Shown here: in pieces, positions 8,715 to 17,442 of the stretch
Numbering within the stretch: the first letter of the stretch is position 1
Layout: every line of letters starts with the position of its first letter
DNA from: Marinifilum sp. D737
Lineage (GTDB): Bacteria; Bacteroidota; Bacteroidia; Bacteroidales; Marinifilaceae
Assembly (NCBI RefSeq): GCF_026672275.1
Contig: NZ_JANQCD010000031.1
Location: 1 to 48,788 of the forward strand
DNA: 48,788 nucleotides
Reading direction: 5' to 3'
The notes under the pieces: generated by a model
The model's input: the letters and a program-made list of their open reading frames with translations, nothing else
What the model was told of the DNA's origin: nothing
The model's database searches: none
Made by a program: the position numbers and the translations under genes

Positions 8715-9116
8715 AAAAGAAGTGGCATACCTACCTACAACAAAAATGTATTTTTAAACAGTTTTTTAGTTTAGGATAAATCTAATTAAACCCTTAGATT
8801 CTCAGCGGTTTCGATAATCACCTCTTATTGCATCTAATGAATCTGTAAAATATAGCATTACAACTACTTATGCAAAAAATAAAGAGCCAATTACATTTCT
8901 CATCTCCTATCAAGAATAAGTCGAGATTAGAAAGCAAAACAAACCAGCCTCTTTATCATTTTATTTGCCAAAAGATTTTATAACAAAAATAGTTCATTTG
9001 CTTTGCCTCAAACTGAAACAAACCATAGAAATCTTTGATAAAAAAAGCACTATTCTTTTCCTTTATAAAGGAATGAACTTCTTTCTGGATTTAAGTGCAA
9101 AAGTATTTTTATATAA
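8715..9116. other. Gene-free interval between nfn and the alcohol dehydrogenase
   Basis: About 400 AT-rich bases. A 66-codon frame at 8965-9165 runs into the terminator of the alcohol dehydrogenase gene and has no family-like features, so it was not called. Confidence 0.45.
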
Positions 9117-9147
9117 AAAGGGCATCCATATTATAAGGACACCCTTT
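9117..9147 (-). terminator. Terminator of the alcohol dehydrogenase gene
   Basis: An 11-bp stem AAAGGGTGTCC/GGATGCCCTTT (two G-U pairs) on the minus strand, then TTATATAAAAA, 25 bases after the stop. Confidence 0.65.
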
Positions 9148-9171
9148 GTTTTCGTTACACATTAACTTCAA

Positions 9172-10323
9172 TTAGAAATCAATTGTTGTTCCTTCGTAAC
9201 AAGCTTGGAAAATTGCCTTAATTTCTTCAAATTTTGGTTTACGAGGGTTGAATAATGTACAAGGATCATCCATAGCATTCTGCGTAAGCGTATCTAACTT
9301 CGCATCCCACTCTTCCTGACTGATACCGTACTCTTTAATTGAACCAACAACACCTACTTTTGAGCGTAAAGCTTCGATTTCCTGTGCAAAATCATCAGAT
9401 GTTGATTTTCCGAACAAAGCAGCCAAATCTTCATACTTGTCAGTAACTTTTGAATTGAAACGAGCTACATTAGGCATTAAGATGGCATTACCACATCCAT
9501 GAGGAATACCAAAAGTACCACCTATTTGGTGAGACATGGAGTGAACAATTCCCAACCATACATTAGTAAATGCCATACCTGCCATACATGATGCATCGTG
9601 CATTGCCTGACGAGCTTCTTTGTTGTTTGGCTCAGCATAAGCTGTTGGTAAGTTTTCGAACACCAATTCAATTGCACCTTTTGCCAAAGAATCGTTGTAA
9701 CGATCAGCAATATTTGAAACGTAAGCTTCAACACCGTGACTTAAAGCATCTAAACCAGTGTTTGCAGTTACATGAGCTGGCATACTTTCACAAAGTTCAC
9801 CATCAACAATTGCAACATCAGGAGTTAACTCGTGAGAAACGATTGGATATTTGGTTCCTTTTTCTTTGTCAGTAATAACAGAAAGACCAGTAATTTCGGT
9901 ACCAGTACCACTAGTTGAAGGAACCGCTACAAAGTAAGCTTTGTTACGCATTTTCTTCACTGCAAATGGAGCTGCCAACTCTTCTAAAGTTGATTCAGGA
10001 TACTCGTAGTATACCCACATCGCTTTTGCTGCATCAATAGCTGAACAACCACCCAAACCTACAATAACATCCGGTTGCTCTTGCGTAAAGAAATCAGCAC
10101 CTCTTTTCACGGTATCGATAGATGGATCTGCTTCAACACCCGAGAATACTACTGAAGAAATTCCTGCTTCTTTCAAAAAGTCTTCAGTTCTTTTTAATGA
10201 ACCATTTGCTCTTACCGAGTTACCACCAATTACGATAACTGCTTTTTTTCCTTTTAATTCTTTTAAATTTTCAAGACTTCCCAATCCGTGGAAGATCTCT
10301 TTTGGTACGATAAATTTTGCCAT
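9172..10323 (-). CDS. Iron-containing alcohol dehydrogenase (group III)
   Basis: A 383-residue cytoplasmic NAD(P)-dependent dehydrogenase of full family length. The dinucleotide-binding loop GGCSAIDAAK (91-100) has Cys in place of the third Gly of the usual GGGS. PSTSGTGTE (135-143) is typical. The metal ligands appear as Asp192, His196 (TGLDALSHGVEAY), His261 (IVHSMSH) and His275 (GIPHGCGN). It interconverts an alcohol or butanol-type substrate and its aldehyde; the substrate cannot be read from sequence. It lies directly downstream of an AraC regulator and has its own TACTTTTG -7 box and terminator, so it is probably an inducible single-gene unit controlled by that regulator. Confidence 0.93.
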   Translation of the reverse strand: MAKFIVPKEIFHGLGSLENLKELKGKKAVIVIGGNSVRANGSLKRTEDFLKEAGISSVVFSGVEADPSIDTVKRGADFFTQEQPDVIVGLGGCSAIDAAKAMWVYYEYPESTLEELAAPFAVKKMRNKAYFVAVPSTSGTGTEITGLSVITDKEKGTKYPIVSHELTPDVAIVDGELCESMPAHVTANTGLDALSHGVEAYVSNIADRYNDSLAKGAIELVFENLPTAYAEPNNKEARQAMHDASCMAGMAFTNVWLGIVHSMSHQIGGTFGIPHGCGNAILMPNVARFNSKVTDKYEDLAALFGKSTSDDFAQEIEALRSKVGVVGSIKEYGISQEEWDAKLDTLTQNAMDDPCTLFNPRKPKFEEIKAIFQACYEGTTIDF

Positions 10324-10416
10324 AACTTTTTATTTAATTTGGTTTTTATCAGTTCAAAACAATAATTCAACTGAAAGCTCTTTTCAGTCTTGAAGCATTG
10401 TTAATGATTACGCTGA

Positions 10417-10424
10417 CAAAAGTA
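10417..10424 (-). promoter_or_regulatory. -7 box of the alcohol dehydrogenase gene
   Basis: TACTTTTG on the minus strand, about 94 bases before the ATG. No TTTG -33 element is visible at the right distance, as expected for an activator-dependent promoter. The neighbouring araC-type gene has the identical box. Confidence 0.5.
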
Positions 10425-10549
10425 TGGCAAGTCTCTTTCAGCATGCTTACTGAAAAAGTTCATTCGATTATTAAAAAAGGTCAAAATGAAAAATTAATAA
10501 CTTTTTAAAGAATTAACTCTCTCCAAAAGCCTAATAAATAAAGGATTCT

Positions 10550-11392
10550 TTATTGCTTGAGAATTTCAATTGGACTAATTCCAAACTTATTCTTGAATGC
10601 AATACTAAAGTTAGATAGGTTGCTGTAACCAAAATCAAGGTAAATATCCGAAGCTGTAACATCGCCTTGCAGCAAAAGATCTTTTGCCTTTTGTAATCGC
10701 TTATCCTGCAACCACTTTCCTGGCGAAACTCCATATTCTGCAATAAAATTACGCTTGAATGTCGAAAGGCTCATATTACACAAAAAGGCAATTTCCTCTA
10801 ACTTTAAATTCGAATAAGCATTGCTCTCTATCACCCTTTTAAACGGGGAATTTTCTTTAGATATCAATGAATGAAGGTACAATTCGAACTTCTCTCCATA
10901 TTTTCCAATAAGATATAACATGATTTCTTCGAACTTAATGGAAAGCAGGTTTTCGTTAAAAGTTGAAGGCATGGCTGCCATTCTGGAGAGCGTACCGATA
11001 TACGAAGCGATATATTCATCATTCTCTATCACAAAAAATGGTACTTCCCCTTTTAACTTCCCTTCTTGAATAGGATATTTCTTCAGGAATTCCTTTAATC
11101 TATCTTCTGAAAAGAAAAAAAGCTTACAATAATAGATATCATCATTGTCCAGAAGCTCAGTCCATAGCCAATTTCCCTCACGGATTAATAAGGATTGTTC
11201 TTTATTCACCATTACTGATGCATCGGCAAAATGAACTTGTTTTTTACCTACCTGCAAAAAACTAAACATGTTCATGCTTAAATTGACCTTGCTTTTAACT
11301 ACATCACTGGTCATTTTAAAATCATAAACAAATAAATCTTGCTCTCGACTATCCGATTGAATATATATTTCAGGAATATTTGCTACCGACAT
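10550..11392 (-). CDS. AraC-family transcriptional regulator
   Basis: A 280-residue regulator. The first 165 residues form an unassigned sensing domain. The last 95 hold two helix-turn-helix motifs (LKLEEIAFLCNMSLSTFKRN and the GYSNLSNFSIAFKNKFGISP signature near the C-terminus). A GTG at 11398 would add two residues; ATG 11392 was used. Order and direction (regulator, then dehydrogenase) and the shared TACTTTTG -7 sequence suggest control of the iron alcohol dehydrogenase. That target is inference. It could also act on the divergent DksA-like gene, whose promoter region it shares. Confidence 0.85.
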   Translation of the reverse strand: MSVANIPEIYIQSDSREQDLFVYDFKMTSDVVKSKVNLSMNMFSFLQVGKKQVHFADASVMVNKEQSLLIREGNWLWTELLDNDDIYYCKLFFFSEDRLKEFLKKYPIQEGKLKGEVPFFVIENDEYIASYIGTLSRMAAMPSTFNENLLSIKFEEIMLYLIGKYGEKFELYLHSLISKENSPFKRVIESNAYSNLKLEEIAFLCNMSLSTFKRNFIAEYGVSPGKWLQDKRLQKAKDLLLQGDVTASDIYLDFGYSNLSNFSIAFKNKFGISPIEILKQ

Positions 11393-11421
11393 GTTCACTC
11401 GATTAAATAAAGAATCTGAGA

Positions 11422-11454
11422 CAAAAGTAATTCATTTTCTCATAAGTATTCAAC
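11422..11454 (-). promoter_or_regulatory. Promoter of the AraC-type regulator gene
   Basis: TACTTTTG (11422-11429) with GTTG (11451-11454) 21 bases upstream on the minus strand, close to the TTTG-N19-21-TAnnTTTG consensus. Confidence 0.5.
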
Positions 11455-11480
11455 AATAAAGTGCAATCTACATTTTATGC

Positions 11481-11488
11481 TATCTTTG
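11481..11488 (+). promoter_or_regulatory. -7 box of the DksA-like gene; decides its start
   Basis: TATCTTTG matches TAnnTTTG exactly. It falls just inside the longest reading frame (ATG 11477), so transcription near 11496 would skip that ATG and leave ATG 11516 as the start. Confidence 0.5.
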
Positions 11489-11515
11489 AAAGACCCAAAC
11501 CTTAAGCAACTCATA

Positions 11516-11851
11516 ATGATACAAGACAAGAAAGACCATATTGAAAACCAAATAAAAGAAAAGATTGAAAAACTGGAAGTTGAAATTGTTACACTAAAAG
11601 ATTTAACCCAACCCATTTCTCCGGATTCTGCCATTGGACGAGTTAGCCGAATGGATGCCATTAATAACAAAAGTGTAAACGAGGCCGCATTACGCAAAAA
11701 ACAAGTCCAATTAATTGCTTTAAAAGAAACAGTGAAAAACCTGGATGACCCTAATTTTGGAAAATGCATAAAGTGTGGTACAGAAATTCCTATCGGAAGA
11801 ATCATGATCATGCCCGAAAGTAAAAAGTGTGTTCGCTGTGCAAGTAGATAA
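11516..11851 (+). CDS. DksA/TraR-type C4 zinc-finger protein
   Basis: A 111-residue protein with an N-terminal helical hairpin (about 1-75, rich in Lys/Glu/Ile) and a C-terminal C4 zinc finger (CIKC...CVRC, about 84-109; FGKCIKCGTEIPIGR). This is the layout of short DksA-like proteins that enter the RNA polymerase secondary channel. The coiled-coil tip lacks an obvious DxxDxA, so ppGpp synergy as in DksA is not assured. The ATG at 11477 was rejected because a -7 box sits within its first codons. It is divergent from the AraC gene. Confidence 0.8.
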   Translation: MIQDKKDHIENQIKEKIEKLEVEIVTLKDLTQPISPDSAIGRVSRMDAINNKSVNEAALRKKQVQLIALKETVKNLDDPNFGKCIKCGTEIPIGRIMIMPESKKCVRCASR

Positions 11852-11899
11852 TATTTTTACTAGAATAAATTATTTTAAAAACTTAATTATTAGTCTACC

Positions 11900-12109
11900 A
11901 TGTTTACATTATGCGGTATGATAGGCCCATGGCAACTTGTTATATTGGGATTAATCTTGCTTCTACCACTATTTGCTTTAATTGATATTGTAAGAAACGA
12001 ATTCACCAATACAAACAAATTGATTTGGATATTGATAGTATTATTCTTTCCATTTCTTGGTCCAATTCTTTATTTTATATTTGGACTGAAACAAAAGACT
12101 AGAAAATAA
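11900..12109 (+). CDS. Small PLDc_N-type membrane protein, copy 1
   Basis: A 69-residue protein with two membrane segments (about 10-30 and 40-62) separated by a short polar loop (RNEFTNTNKL). The pattern IDIVRNEF...KLIWILIVLFFPFLGPILYFIFG is that of the phospholipase D N-terminal (PLDc_N) domain found alone in many Bacteroidota small proteins. No catalytic residues are present. It is followed after three bases by a paralog. Confidence 0.75.
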   Translation: MFTLCGMIGPWQLVILGLILLLPLFALIDIVRNEFTNTNKLIWILIVLFFPFLGPILYFIFGLKQKTRK

Positions 12110-12112
12110 AGC

Positions 12113-12316
12113 ATGATTACCTCAATTCTATTTAACATTTGGCTACTTCTTAAAATAGTAGCCATTCTTCTGCCAATTGTTGCAATAGTAGATATCCTCA
12201 AAAGAAAATTACTGGGAATCGATAAATTGATTTGGATTCTACTGGTAATCTTTCTACCGATTATTGGCTCCATTATCTATTTTTACGACCGCATAAAACA
12301 TCGAAAGAGAAAATAG
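12113..12316 (+). CDS. Small PLDc_N-type membrane protein, copy 2
   Basis: A 67-residue paralog of the preceding gene, starting three bases after its stop codon (translational coupling likely). It has the same two-helix layout and the same IDKLIWILLVIFLPIIGSIIYF core, ending in a basic tail (KHRKRK). The pair probably forms hetero-oligomers in the inner membrane; function is unknown. Confidence 0.72.
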   Translation: MITSILFNIWLLLKIVAILLPIVAIVDILKRKLLGIDKLIWILLVIFLPIIGSIIYFYDRIKHRKRK

Positions 12317-12324
12317 GTATCTTT

Positions 12325-12366
12325 GCTGTTAGCTGTTAGCTGTTAGCTGTTAGCTGTTAGCTGTTA
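12325..12366. repeat. Six tandem copies of the 7-mer GCTGTTA
   Basis: Six perfect head-to-tail copies of GCTGTTA (42 bases) lie just after the second small membrane gene. Such a run is prone to slippage and could serve as a strain marker. Confidence 0.9.
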
Positions 12367-12446
12367 CAAAGTTCGGAGATAATCAAACTCCTACAAACTT
12401 TACAATTAATTACTTTATCCTTTTTCACTTGAAACTTTAAAATATT

Positions 12447-12782
12447 ATGGCAAAAAAGAAAAAAAATATCGTATACTCAACCAATCCAGATTACAACTAC
12501 GAATACGAAGAAGATTTTGTAGAAGAAACACTTCCCCCTAATCAGCAAAAACTAAAGGTTTTACTAGATAAAAAACAGCGCAAGGGTAAAGTTGTTACTT
12601 TAATTGAAGGCTTTATTGGCAGTCCTGATGATTTAAAGGATTTAGGAAAAATGCTAAAATCGAAATGTGGTGGCGGAGGATCTGCTAAAGATGGAGAAAT
12701 CTTGATTCAAGGCGATCACCGAGATAAGATTATGGATATCCTTAAAGCAGAGGGTTACCAGGTAAAACGCGTTGGTGGATGA
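12447..12782 (+). CDS. SUI1/eIF1-like translation factor (YciH family)
   Basis: A 111-residue protein with a basic, acidic-patched N-terminal tail (1-38) and an SUI1 domain (about 40-111). The domain core is [12 protein letters not shown], then [29 protein letters not shown] and [13 protein letters not shown], with the Lys-x-x-Cys-Gly-x-Gly-Gly signature of the family. Bacterial homologues bind the small ribosomal subunit and can discriminate start codons; their exact cellular role is unsettled. It converges with purC on a shared terminator. Confidence 0.9.
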   Translation: MAKKKKNIVYSTNPDYNYEYEEDFVEETLPPNQQKLKVLLDKKQRKGKVVTLIEGFIGSPDDLKDLGKMLKSKCGGGGSAKDGEILIQGDHRDKIMDILKAEGYQVKRVGG

Positions 12783-12800
12783 TTTCAATGATTGTTATAG

Positions 12801-12820
12801 AGACACACGGCCGTGTGTCT
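12801..12820. repeat. Perfect 20-bp palindrome
   Basis: AGACACACGG is followed at once by its exact reverse complement. It lies 19 bases after the SUI1 gene and just before the shared terminator. It is GC-rich compared with its surroundings. Confidence 0.85.
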
Positions 12821-12838
12821 GTACATCATACAAATATA

Positions 12839-12870
12839 AAAACCCCGAAATCCAAGGATTTCGGGGTTTT
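12839..12870. terminator. Bidirectional terminator between SUI1 gene and purC
   Basis: A perfect 15-bp stem (AAAACCCCGAAATCC with GGATTTCGGGGTTTT) and a two-base loop, with A-run and T-run on either side, between convergent genes. Confidence 0.9.
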
Positions 12871-12890
12871 CTTATGTCAGCGTATAAAGC

Positions 12891-13838
12891 TTAAATTTCT
12901 TTCAAACAAGCTTCAATGTTCTTTTCAATTCTATCCTTAACAGCTGTTGCTTCGGCTTTAACAAATTTCTCACCAATAATTTGCTCGTACAACTCAATGT
13001 AACGCTCAGAAATTTGGTTAATTCTTGCCTCATCCATTTCAGGAACTTCTTGTCCTTCCTTACCCTGGAATCCATTTTCCATTAACCACTCACGAACAAA
13101 CTCTTTCGACAATTGCTTTTGAGCTTCGCCATTTGCCAAACGCTCTTCATAACCTTCAATGTAGAAATAACGAGATGAATCAGGAGTATGAATTTCGTCG
13201 ATCAGGTAAATCTTACCATCTTTCTTACCGAACTCATATTTGGTATCCACCAAAATCAAACCTTTTTCAGCAGCAATTTCAGTACCTCTCTGGAACAATT
13301 CCATTGTGTACTTTTCAAGAGCTTCGTAATCTTCTTTGCTTACGATACCTTGTTCTAAGATCTCTTCTCTTGAGATATCCTCATCGTGCCCTTCTAAAGC
13401 TTTGGTTGTAGGTGTAATAATTGGTTTTTCGAACTTTTGGTTTTCAACCATTCCCTCAGGAAGTGGTACACCACATAATGTTCTTTTTCCAGCTTTGTAT
13501 TCTCTCCAGGCGTGTCCTGTTAGGTAGCCACGAATTACCATTTCAACCATGAATGGCTCAGCCAAATGACCAACAGTTACCATTGGATCTGGAGTAGCAA
13601 TTTTCCAGTTTGGAACAATATCTGCAGTTGCATCCAGGAAGCGCTCTGCAATTTGGTTCAAAACCTGACCTTTAAAAGGAATTCCCTTAGGCAATACAAC
13701 GTCAAATGCCGAAATACGATCAGAAACAACCATTGCAAGATATTCGTCGTTGATATTATAAACGTCTCTTACCTTGCCCTTGTAAACATTTTTCTGATTC
13801 GGAAAATTAAAATCTGTTTTAACAATAGCTTCTTTCAT
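12891..13838 (-). CDS. purC: Phosphoribosylaminoimidazole-succinocarboxamide synthase
   Basis: A 315-residue enzyme of purine synthesis that joins aspartate to carboxyaminoimidazole ribotide using ATP. Typical stretches are [11 protein letters not shown] (21-31), [14 protein letters not shown] (37-50), [11 protein letters not shown] (97-107) and [13 protein letters not shown] (212-224). Its length matches the longer, eukaryote-like bacterial SAICAR synthetases. It lies downstream of the phoH-type gene in the same direction with a 247-base gap, so a promoter of its own is possible. Confidence 0.95.
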   Translation of the reverse strand: MKEAIVKTDFNFPNQKNVYKGKVRDVYNINDEYLAMVVSDRISAFDVVLPKGIPFKGQVLNQIAERFLDATADIVPNWKIATPDPMVTVGHLAEPFMVEMVIRGYLTGHAWREYKAGKRTLCGVPLPEGMVENQKFEKPIITPTTKALEGHDEDISREEILEQGIVSKEDYEALEKYTMELFQRGTEIAAEKGLILVDTKYEFGKKDGKIYLIDEIHTPDSSRYFYIEGYEERLANGEAQKQLSKEFVREWLMENGFQGKEGQEVPEMDEARINQISERYIELYEQIIGEKFVKAEATAVKDRIEKNIEACLKEI

Positions 13839-14085
13839 TGCTCCAAAAAATTCAAATAATTTATAAAACGGTTTAAATTAAGCTAAAAGCCAAAAGTTGT
13901 TAGCCATTAGCCAATAGATATTTCATTTAGTTGCGAAGATAGATAAAAGTAAAATTGTAAAAAAGAACAAATATGGAATTTGTTACAGAAAATTCACCTT
14001 GAATTTATCCTACAGGGAAAACCCTAATTATTCAATAAGTTAATGCAAAAACACAATCCAATCTGAATTGATAATTGTTCACTGG

Positions 14086-15090
14086 TTACTGATCTCTGTC
14101 ATTCTTCTTCTCTTCCAGTTTCTTCTCTTTTATCTTTTGTTCTATCCTATCGTCTTCTTTTTCGTAAGCAGCAACAATTTCCTTTACCAAGCGATGGCGA
14201 ATGATATCCGAACTATCGAATTCAACCATTGCAATTCCCTTAATCTTTCGAAGAATTCGGAATGCCTGAATCAAACCTGATTGTTGCTTGCGTGGCAAAT
14301 CAATTTGGGTAATATCACCGGTAATCATAAACTTACCACTGGTTCCCATACGAGTTAAGAACATTTTCAACTGCTTGGTCGTTGTATTTTGAGCCTCATC
14401 TAATATTACAAAAGCATCATTTAAGGTTCTACCACGCATGTAGGCCAACGGTGCAATTTGAATGACCTCAGCTTCCAAATAATCAGCCAGTTTTCTTGGT
14501 GGAATCATATCCAGCAAAGCATCGTAAAGCGGTTGCAAATAGGGATCAATCTTTTCCTTTAAATCGCCAGGAAGGAATCCAAGATTTTCTCCTGCCTCAA
14601 CAGCCGGACGACTCAATATAATACGTTTTACTTCCTGGTTGCGCAATGCTTTAACTGCCAAGGCAATTGCCGTGTAGGTTTTTCCCGATCCTGCAGGTCC
14701 TACAGCAAACACCATATCGTTTTTAGCTGATTTTTCTACCAGCTTGCGCTGATTGGCTGTTTTGGCACGAATAATTTTCCCATTGTTCCCAAAAATAATT
14801 ACACTTTCAGGATCATCAGGATCTTGAATACCTGGCGTATTTTCAAGAATGATTCTTTTTATATTGGAAAGAGTAAGAACATTGTACTGGTTGTAGTGTT
14901 GAATCAACAAATTGATTTTATCCTCGAATACTTCAAGTATTTTCTCCTCTCCACTTGCAATAATTTCATTTCCTCTGCCCACAATTTTTAGCTTCGGAAA
15001 CAACTCCTTTACCACTTCAAGTTTTGCATTGTTAATTCCATAAAATTCAAGAGGGTCAATTACCCCTAAAGATATACTCTTTTCTATCAT
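14086..15090 (-). CDS. PhoH-family ATPase
   Basis: A 334-residue cytoplasmic P-loop protein. Walker A is GPAGSGKT (131-138), Walker B is VILDEAQN (228-235), and the sensor-like TGDITQIDLP follows. The N-terminal 100 residues hold the KH-like segment usual in PhoH. The C-terminal tail is highly charged (DDRIEQKIKEKKLEEKKND). PhoH proteins are predicted RNA-linked ATPases or helicases, often beside ybeY-type RNA-maturation genes. Here the neighbour is purC, an order common in Bacteroidota. Confidence 0.92.
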   Translation of the reverse strand: MIEKSISLGVIDPLEFYGINNAKLEVVKELFPKLKIVGRGNEIIASGEEKILEVFEDKINLLIQHYNQYNVLTLSNIKRIILENTPGIQDPDDPESVIIFGNNGKIIRAKTANQRKLVEKSAKNDMVFAVGPAGSGKTYTAIALAVKALRNQEVKRIILSRPAVEAGENLGFLPGDLKEKIDPYLQPLYDALLDMIPPRKLADYLEAEVIQIAPLAYMRGRTLNDAFVILDEAQNTTTKQLKMFLTRMGTSGKFMITGDITQIDLPRKQQSGLIQAFRILRKIKGIAMVEFDSSDIIRHRLVKEIVAAYEKEDDRIEQKIKEKKLEEKKNDRDQ

Positions 15091-15229
15091 ATAGTTTTTT
15101 CAATATTCATTACATTTGAGCCCACAAATTAGTTATTAATTCTGATTTGTGAACTCAATGTACCGATTATTTAATGACAGTAGTGTTAAATTCGATTTCT
15201 CTTTACCACTTATCATTAATATATCGGCA

Positions 15230-15267
15230 TTATACCAAGAATTTATATGATATTTTAAATGGTATAA
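15230..15267. promoter_or_regulatory. Inverted repeat upstream of the ABM gene
   Basis: TTATACCA (15230-15237) and its exact complement TGGTATAA (15260-15267) are 22 bases apart, ending 28 bases before the ATG. The centre spacing of 30 bases (about three helical turns) could suit a dimeric regulator; the regulator is unknown. Confidence 0.35.
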
Positions 15268-15295
15268 CAAGTGAAAATTATTAAATAAAATTCCA

Positions 15296-15574
15296 ATGAT
15301 TATCCGATTTGTAAAACTTGAAATTCGAAAAGAACATATTGAAGATTTTAAAATCTTGACAAAGAATGAAAAAACTGATATTTTGGCCTTCGAAGGATGT
15401 TCTTACCTGCAAGTTTTACAAGATCAAAACAATCCTTCCGTCTTCTTTACTGTAAGTCATTGGAAGTCGGAATCGGCATTAAACATCTATCGCAAATCAG
15501 ATTTTTTCCGTGGCAACTGGAGCCAGGTAAAACAATGGTTTGCCAACAAACCACAAGCTTGGAGTCTTGCCTAA
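15296..15574 (+). CDS. Antibiotic-biosynthesis-monooxygenase (ABM) fold protein
   Basis: A 92-residue ferredoxin-like protein. It starts MIIRFVKLEIRKEHIEDFK, has FEGCSYLQVLQDQNNPSVFFTVSHW in the middle, and SESALNIYRKSDFF at the end, the strand-helix-strand pattern of ABM/YgiN-type dimeric proteins. These handle quinones, heme or small ketones. The residues seen do not identify a substrate. It stands alone between the divergent phoH-type gene and a histidine kinase. Confidence 0.8.
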   Translation: MIIRFVKLEIRKEHIEDFKILTKNEKTDILAFEGCSYLQVLQDQNNPSVFFTVSHWKSESALNIYRKSDFFRGNWSQVKQWFANKPQAWSLA

Positions 15575-15798
15575 TACCGGCTTCTTTTCTTCTCAAAACC
15601 ATTTTTCAATCCTGTTTCACTTCAACTTAAATTACACTTACAGTAATTACTATACAATAAATTTAAGCACTCCTCCATAAATTTTAATAAAAAATATCCG
15701 TAAAGTAATTTGCAGAAATCATAAGATTGTTTTTATTTAGCTATAGGAAAACAAGACCTACAATTAACACCACAACTGCAAAATCATTTTTATTACTT

Positions 15799-17361
15799 AT
15801 GACTAAAGATGTTAGCCACATTAAACAATTCTTTTTCGCGACTAGTATTGGTTTTATTTTTCTGCTTGCCAGTTCCCTTATCTGGAACATACAAGAAGAA
15901 AAAAAGACAACATATGAGTTAGCTAAAGTTGAAGCAAAAGGAAATCATAATAAAGATTTAACCTTCCGACGATGGGCAGCAATGCATGGTGGTGTTTATA
16001 TTCCGATTACCGAGAAAATTACTCCGAATGAATACTTAAATTTTGTTCCCGACAGAGACATTACAAGCACAAGCGGTAAAAAACTAACTTTAATCAATCC
16101 AGCCTATATGACCAGGCTTGCATTTGAAATCAGTGAAGCTGAATCAGGAGAAAAAGGACACATAACCAGCTTAAATCCAATACATCCTAAAAACAAGCCA
16201 GACGAATGGGAAATTAAAGCATTAAAATTGTTCGAAACCGGAGCTAAGGAGTACAGTAGCGTTGAAAAAATAGACAACAAGGAGTATTTGCGTTTTATAA
16301 AACCTCTTTATGTAGAAAAAGGATGTTTGAAATGTCATACCGAGGAAAATTATCAATTGGGAGACATTCACGGTGGAATTAGTGTAGCCATTCCAATGGA
16401 AAGGTATGATGCCATATTAAATTCAAAAATACAAGATTATGCCTATTCGCATGTTTTGATTGCCCTAATGGGATTATTTTTAGGATGGCTAGCCTATAGA
16501 AGAACTTTGCATTCGGTAAAAGAGAAAAACGAATCACAACATAAAATAGCTGTTAACGAAGCCTTGTTAAGGGAAAAAAACAGAGAGCTGATCATTGCAA
16601 AAGATAAAGCCGAGGAAAGCGATCGCTTAAAAACCATTTTCCTTCAAAATATGAGTCACGAAATCAGGACACCAATGAATGCCATTCTTGGTTTTTCATC
16701 ATTAATTCCTGATGAATTTGACAATAGAAACAAACTAATTGAGTACACCAGTATCATTAATCAAAGAGGAAATGACCTTCTTTGCATTTTAAATGACCTC
16801 CTTGACATTTCAAAAATTGAATCAGAAAAAGTAGAATTACATCTCGAACAGTTTGATTTAAACTCTCTATTAATAGAAGTACAATCTGTTGCTTTAGCCC
16901 TGCAAAGCAGGTTCGGAAAACACCACATTAATGTAAAATTCCCAATAAACTTCGATAGCGAAAACATTGTTCTTTGTAGCGATAAAGGAAGACTAAAGCA
17001 GATATTTGCCAATTTAATTAGCAATGCTTTTAAATTTACACAAGAAGGAAGCATTACCATTAACTACCATCGTTCGGCCAACAAAATATACTTTCAGGTT
17101 GAAGACACGGGCATTGGAATCCCTGGAAAAGAATTAGAGAATGTGTTCAACCGTTTCACCCAGGTAGATCAGGAAACCACACGTACTCATGATGGAACAG
17201 GCTTGGGTTTATCCATTGTAAAAGGAATTCTACTCCTTTTAAACGGACAAATAGAAGTTGAATCGGAAGTAAATAAAGGCAGTAAATTCTCCTTCTGGAT
17301 TCCACTACAAAATGTTGATTCAGAACAAGGCCAACAACAAAAATTACAGTTTAAAGTGTAA
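15799..17361 (+). CDS. Histidine kinase with Tll0287-like c-type heme sensor
   Basis: A 520-residue membrane sensor kinase. One transmembrane segment (about 10-29) is followed by an extracytoplasmic Tll0287-like (DUF3365) domain with a heme c motif Cys176-Leu-Lys-Cys179-His180, then a second membrane segment (217-233), a coiled coil, HisKA (NMSHEIRTP, His287) and an HATPase domain (ISNAFKFT, EDTGIGIP, GTGLGLSI). The covalent heme suggests sensing of redox state, O2 or NO. No response regulator gene is adjacent, so it is an orphan kinase here. The frame is open to a TTG at 15727, but ATG 15799 puts the first membrane helix at the right place. Confidence 0.9.
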   Translation: MTKDVSHIKQFFFATSIGFIFLLASSLIWNIQEEKKTTYELAKVEAKGNHNKDLTFRRWAAMHGGVYIPITEKITPNEYLNFVPDRDITSTSGKKLTLINPAYMTRLAFEISEAESGEKGHITSLNPIHPKNKPDEWEIKALKLFETGAKEYSSVEKIDNKEYLRFIKPLYVEKGCLKCHTEENYQLGDIHGGISVAIPMERYDAILNSKIQDYAYSHVLIALMGLFLGWLAYRRTLHSVKEKNESQHKIAVNEALLREKNRELIIAKDKAEESDRLKTIFLQNMSHEIRTPMNAILGFSSLIPDEFDNRNKLIEYTSIINQRGNDLLCILNDLLDISKIESEKVELHLEQFDLNSLLIEVQSVALALQSRFGKHHINVKFPINFDSENIVLCSDKGRLKQIFANLISNAFKFTQEGSITINYHRSANKIYFQVEDTGIGIPGKELENVFNRFTQVDQETTRTHDGTGLGLSIVKGILLLLNGQIEVESEVNKGSKFSFWIPLQNVDSEQGQQQKLQFKV

Positions 17362-17376
17362 GATATTTATAACAAT

Positions 17377-17396
17377 CTTAATACAATCTTATTAAG
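17377..17396. promoter_or_regulatory. Short perfect inverted repeat
   Basis: CTTAATA-caatct-TATTAAG lies between the kinase stop and the next ATG (46 bases away). It has no T-run, so an operator is as likely as an RNA hairpin. Confidence 0.35.
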
Positions 17397-17442
17397 GTGA
17401 TCGAATTTTATTATCTAGAAAACCTGAATTTAAACTTACGAA

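Noticed and set aside
8965-9165. 66-codon plus-strand frame
   Set aside because: Runs through the dehydrogenase terminator; composition is that of random AT-rich DNA.
12325-12366. Possible CRISPR or att array
   Set aside because: Units of seven bases without spacers are a simple tandem repeat.
14068-14280. 70-codon plus-strand frame
   Set aside because: Antisense to the charged tail of the PhoH gene.
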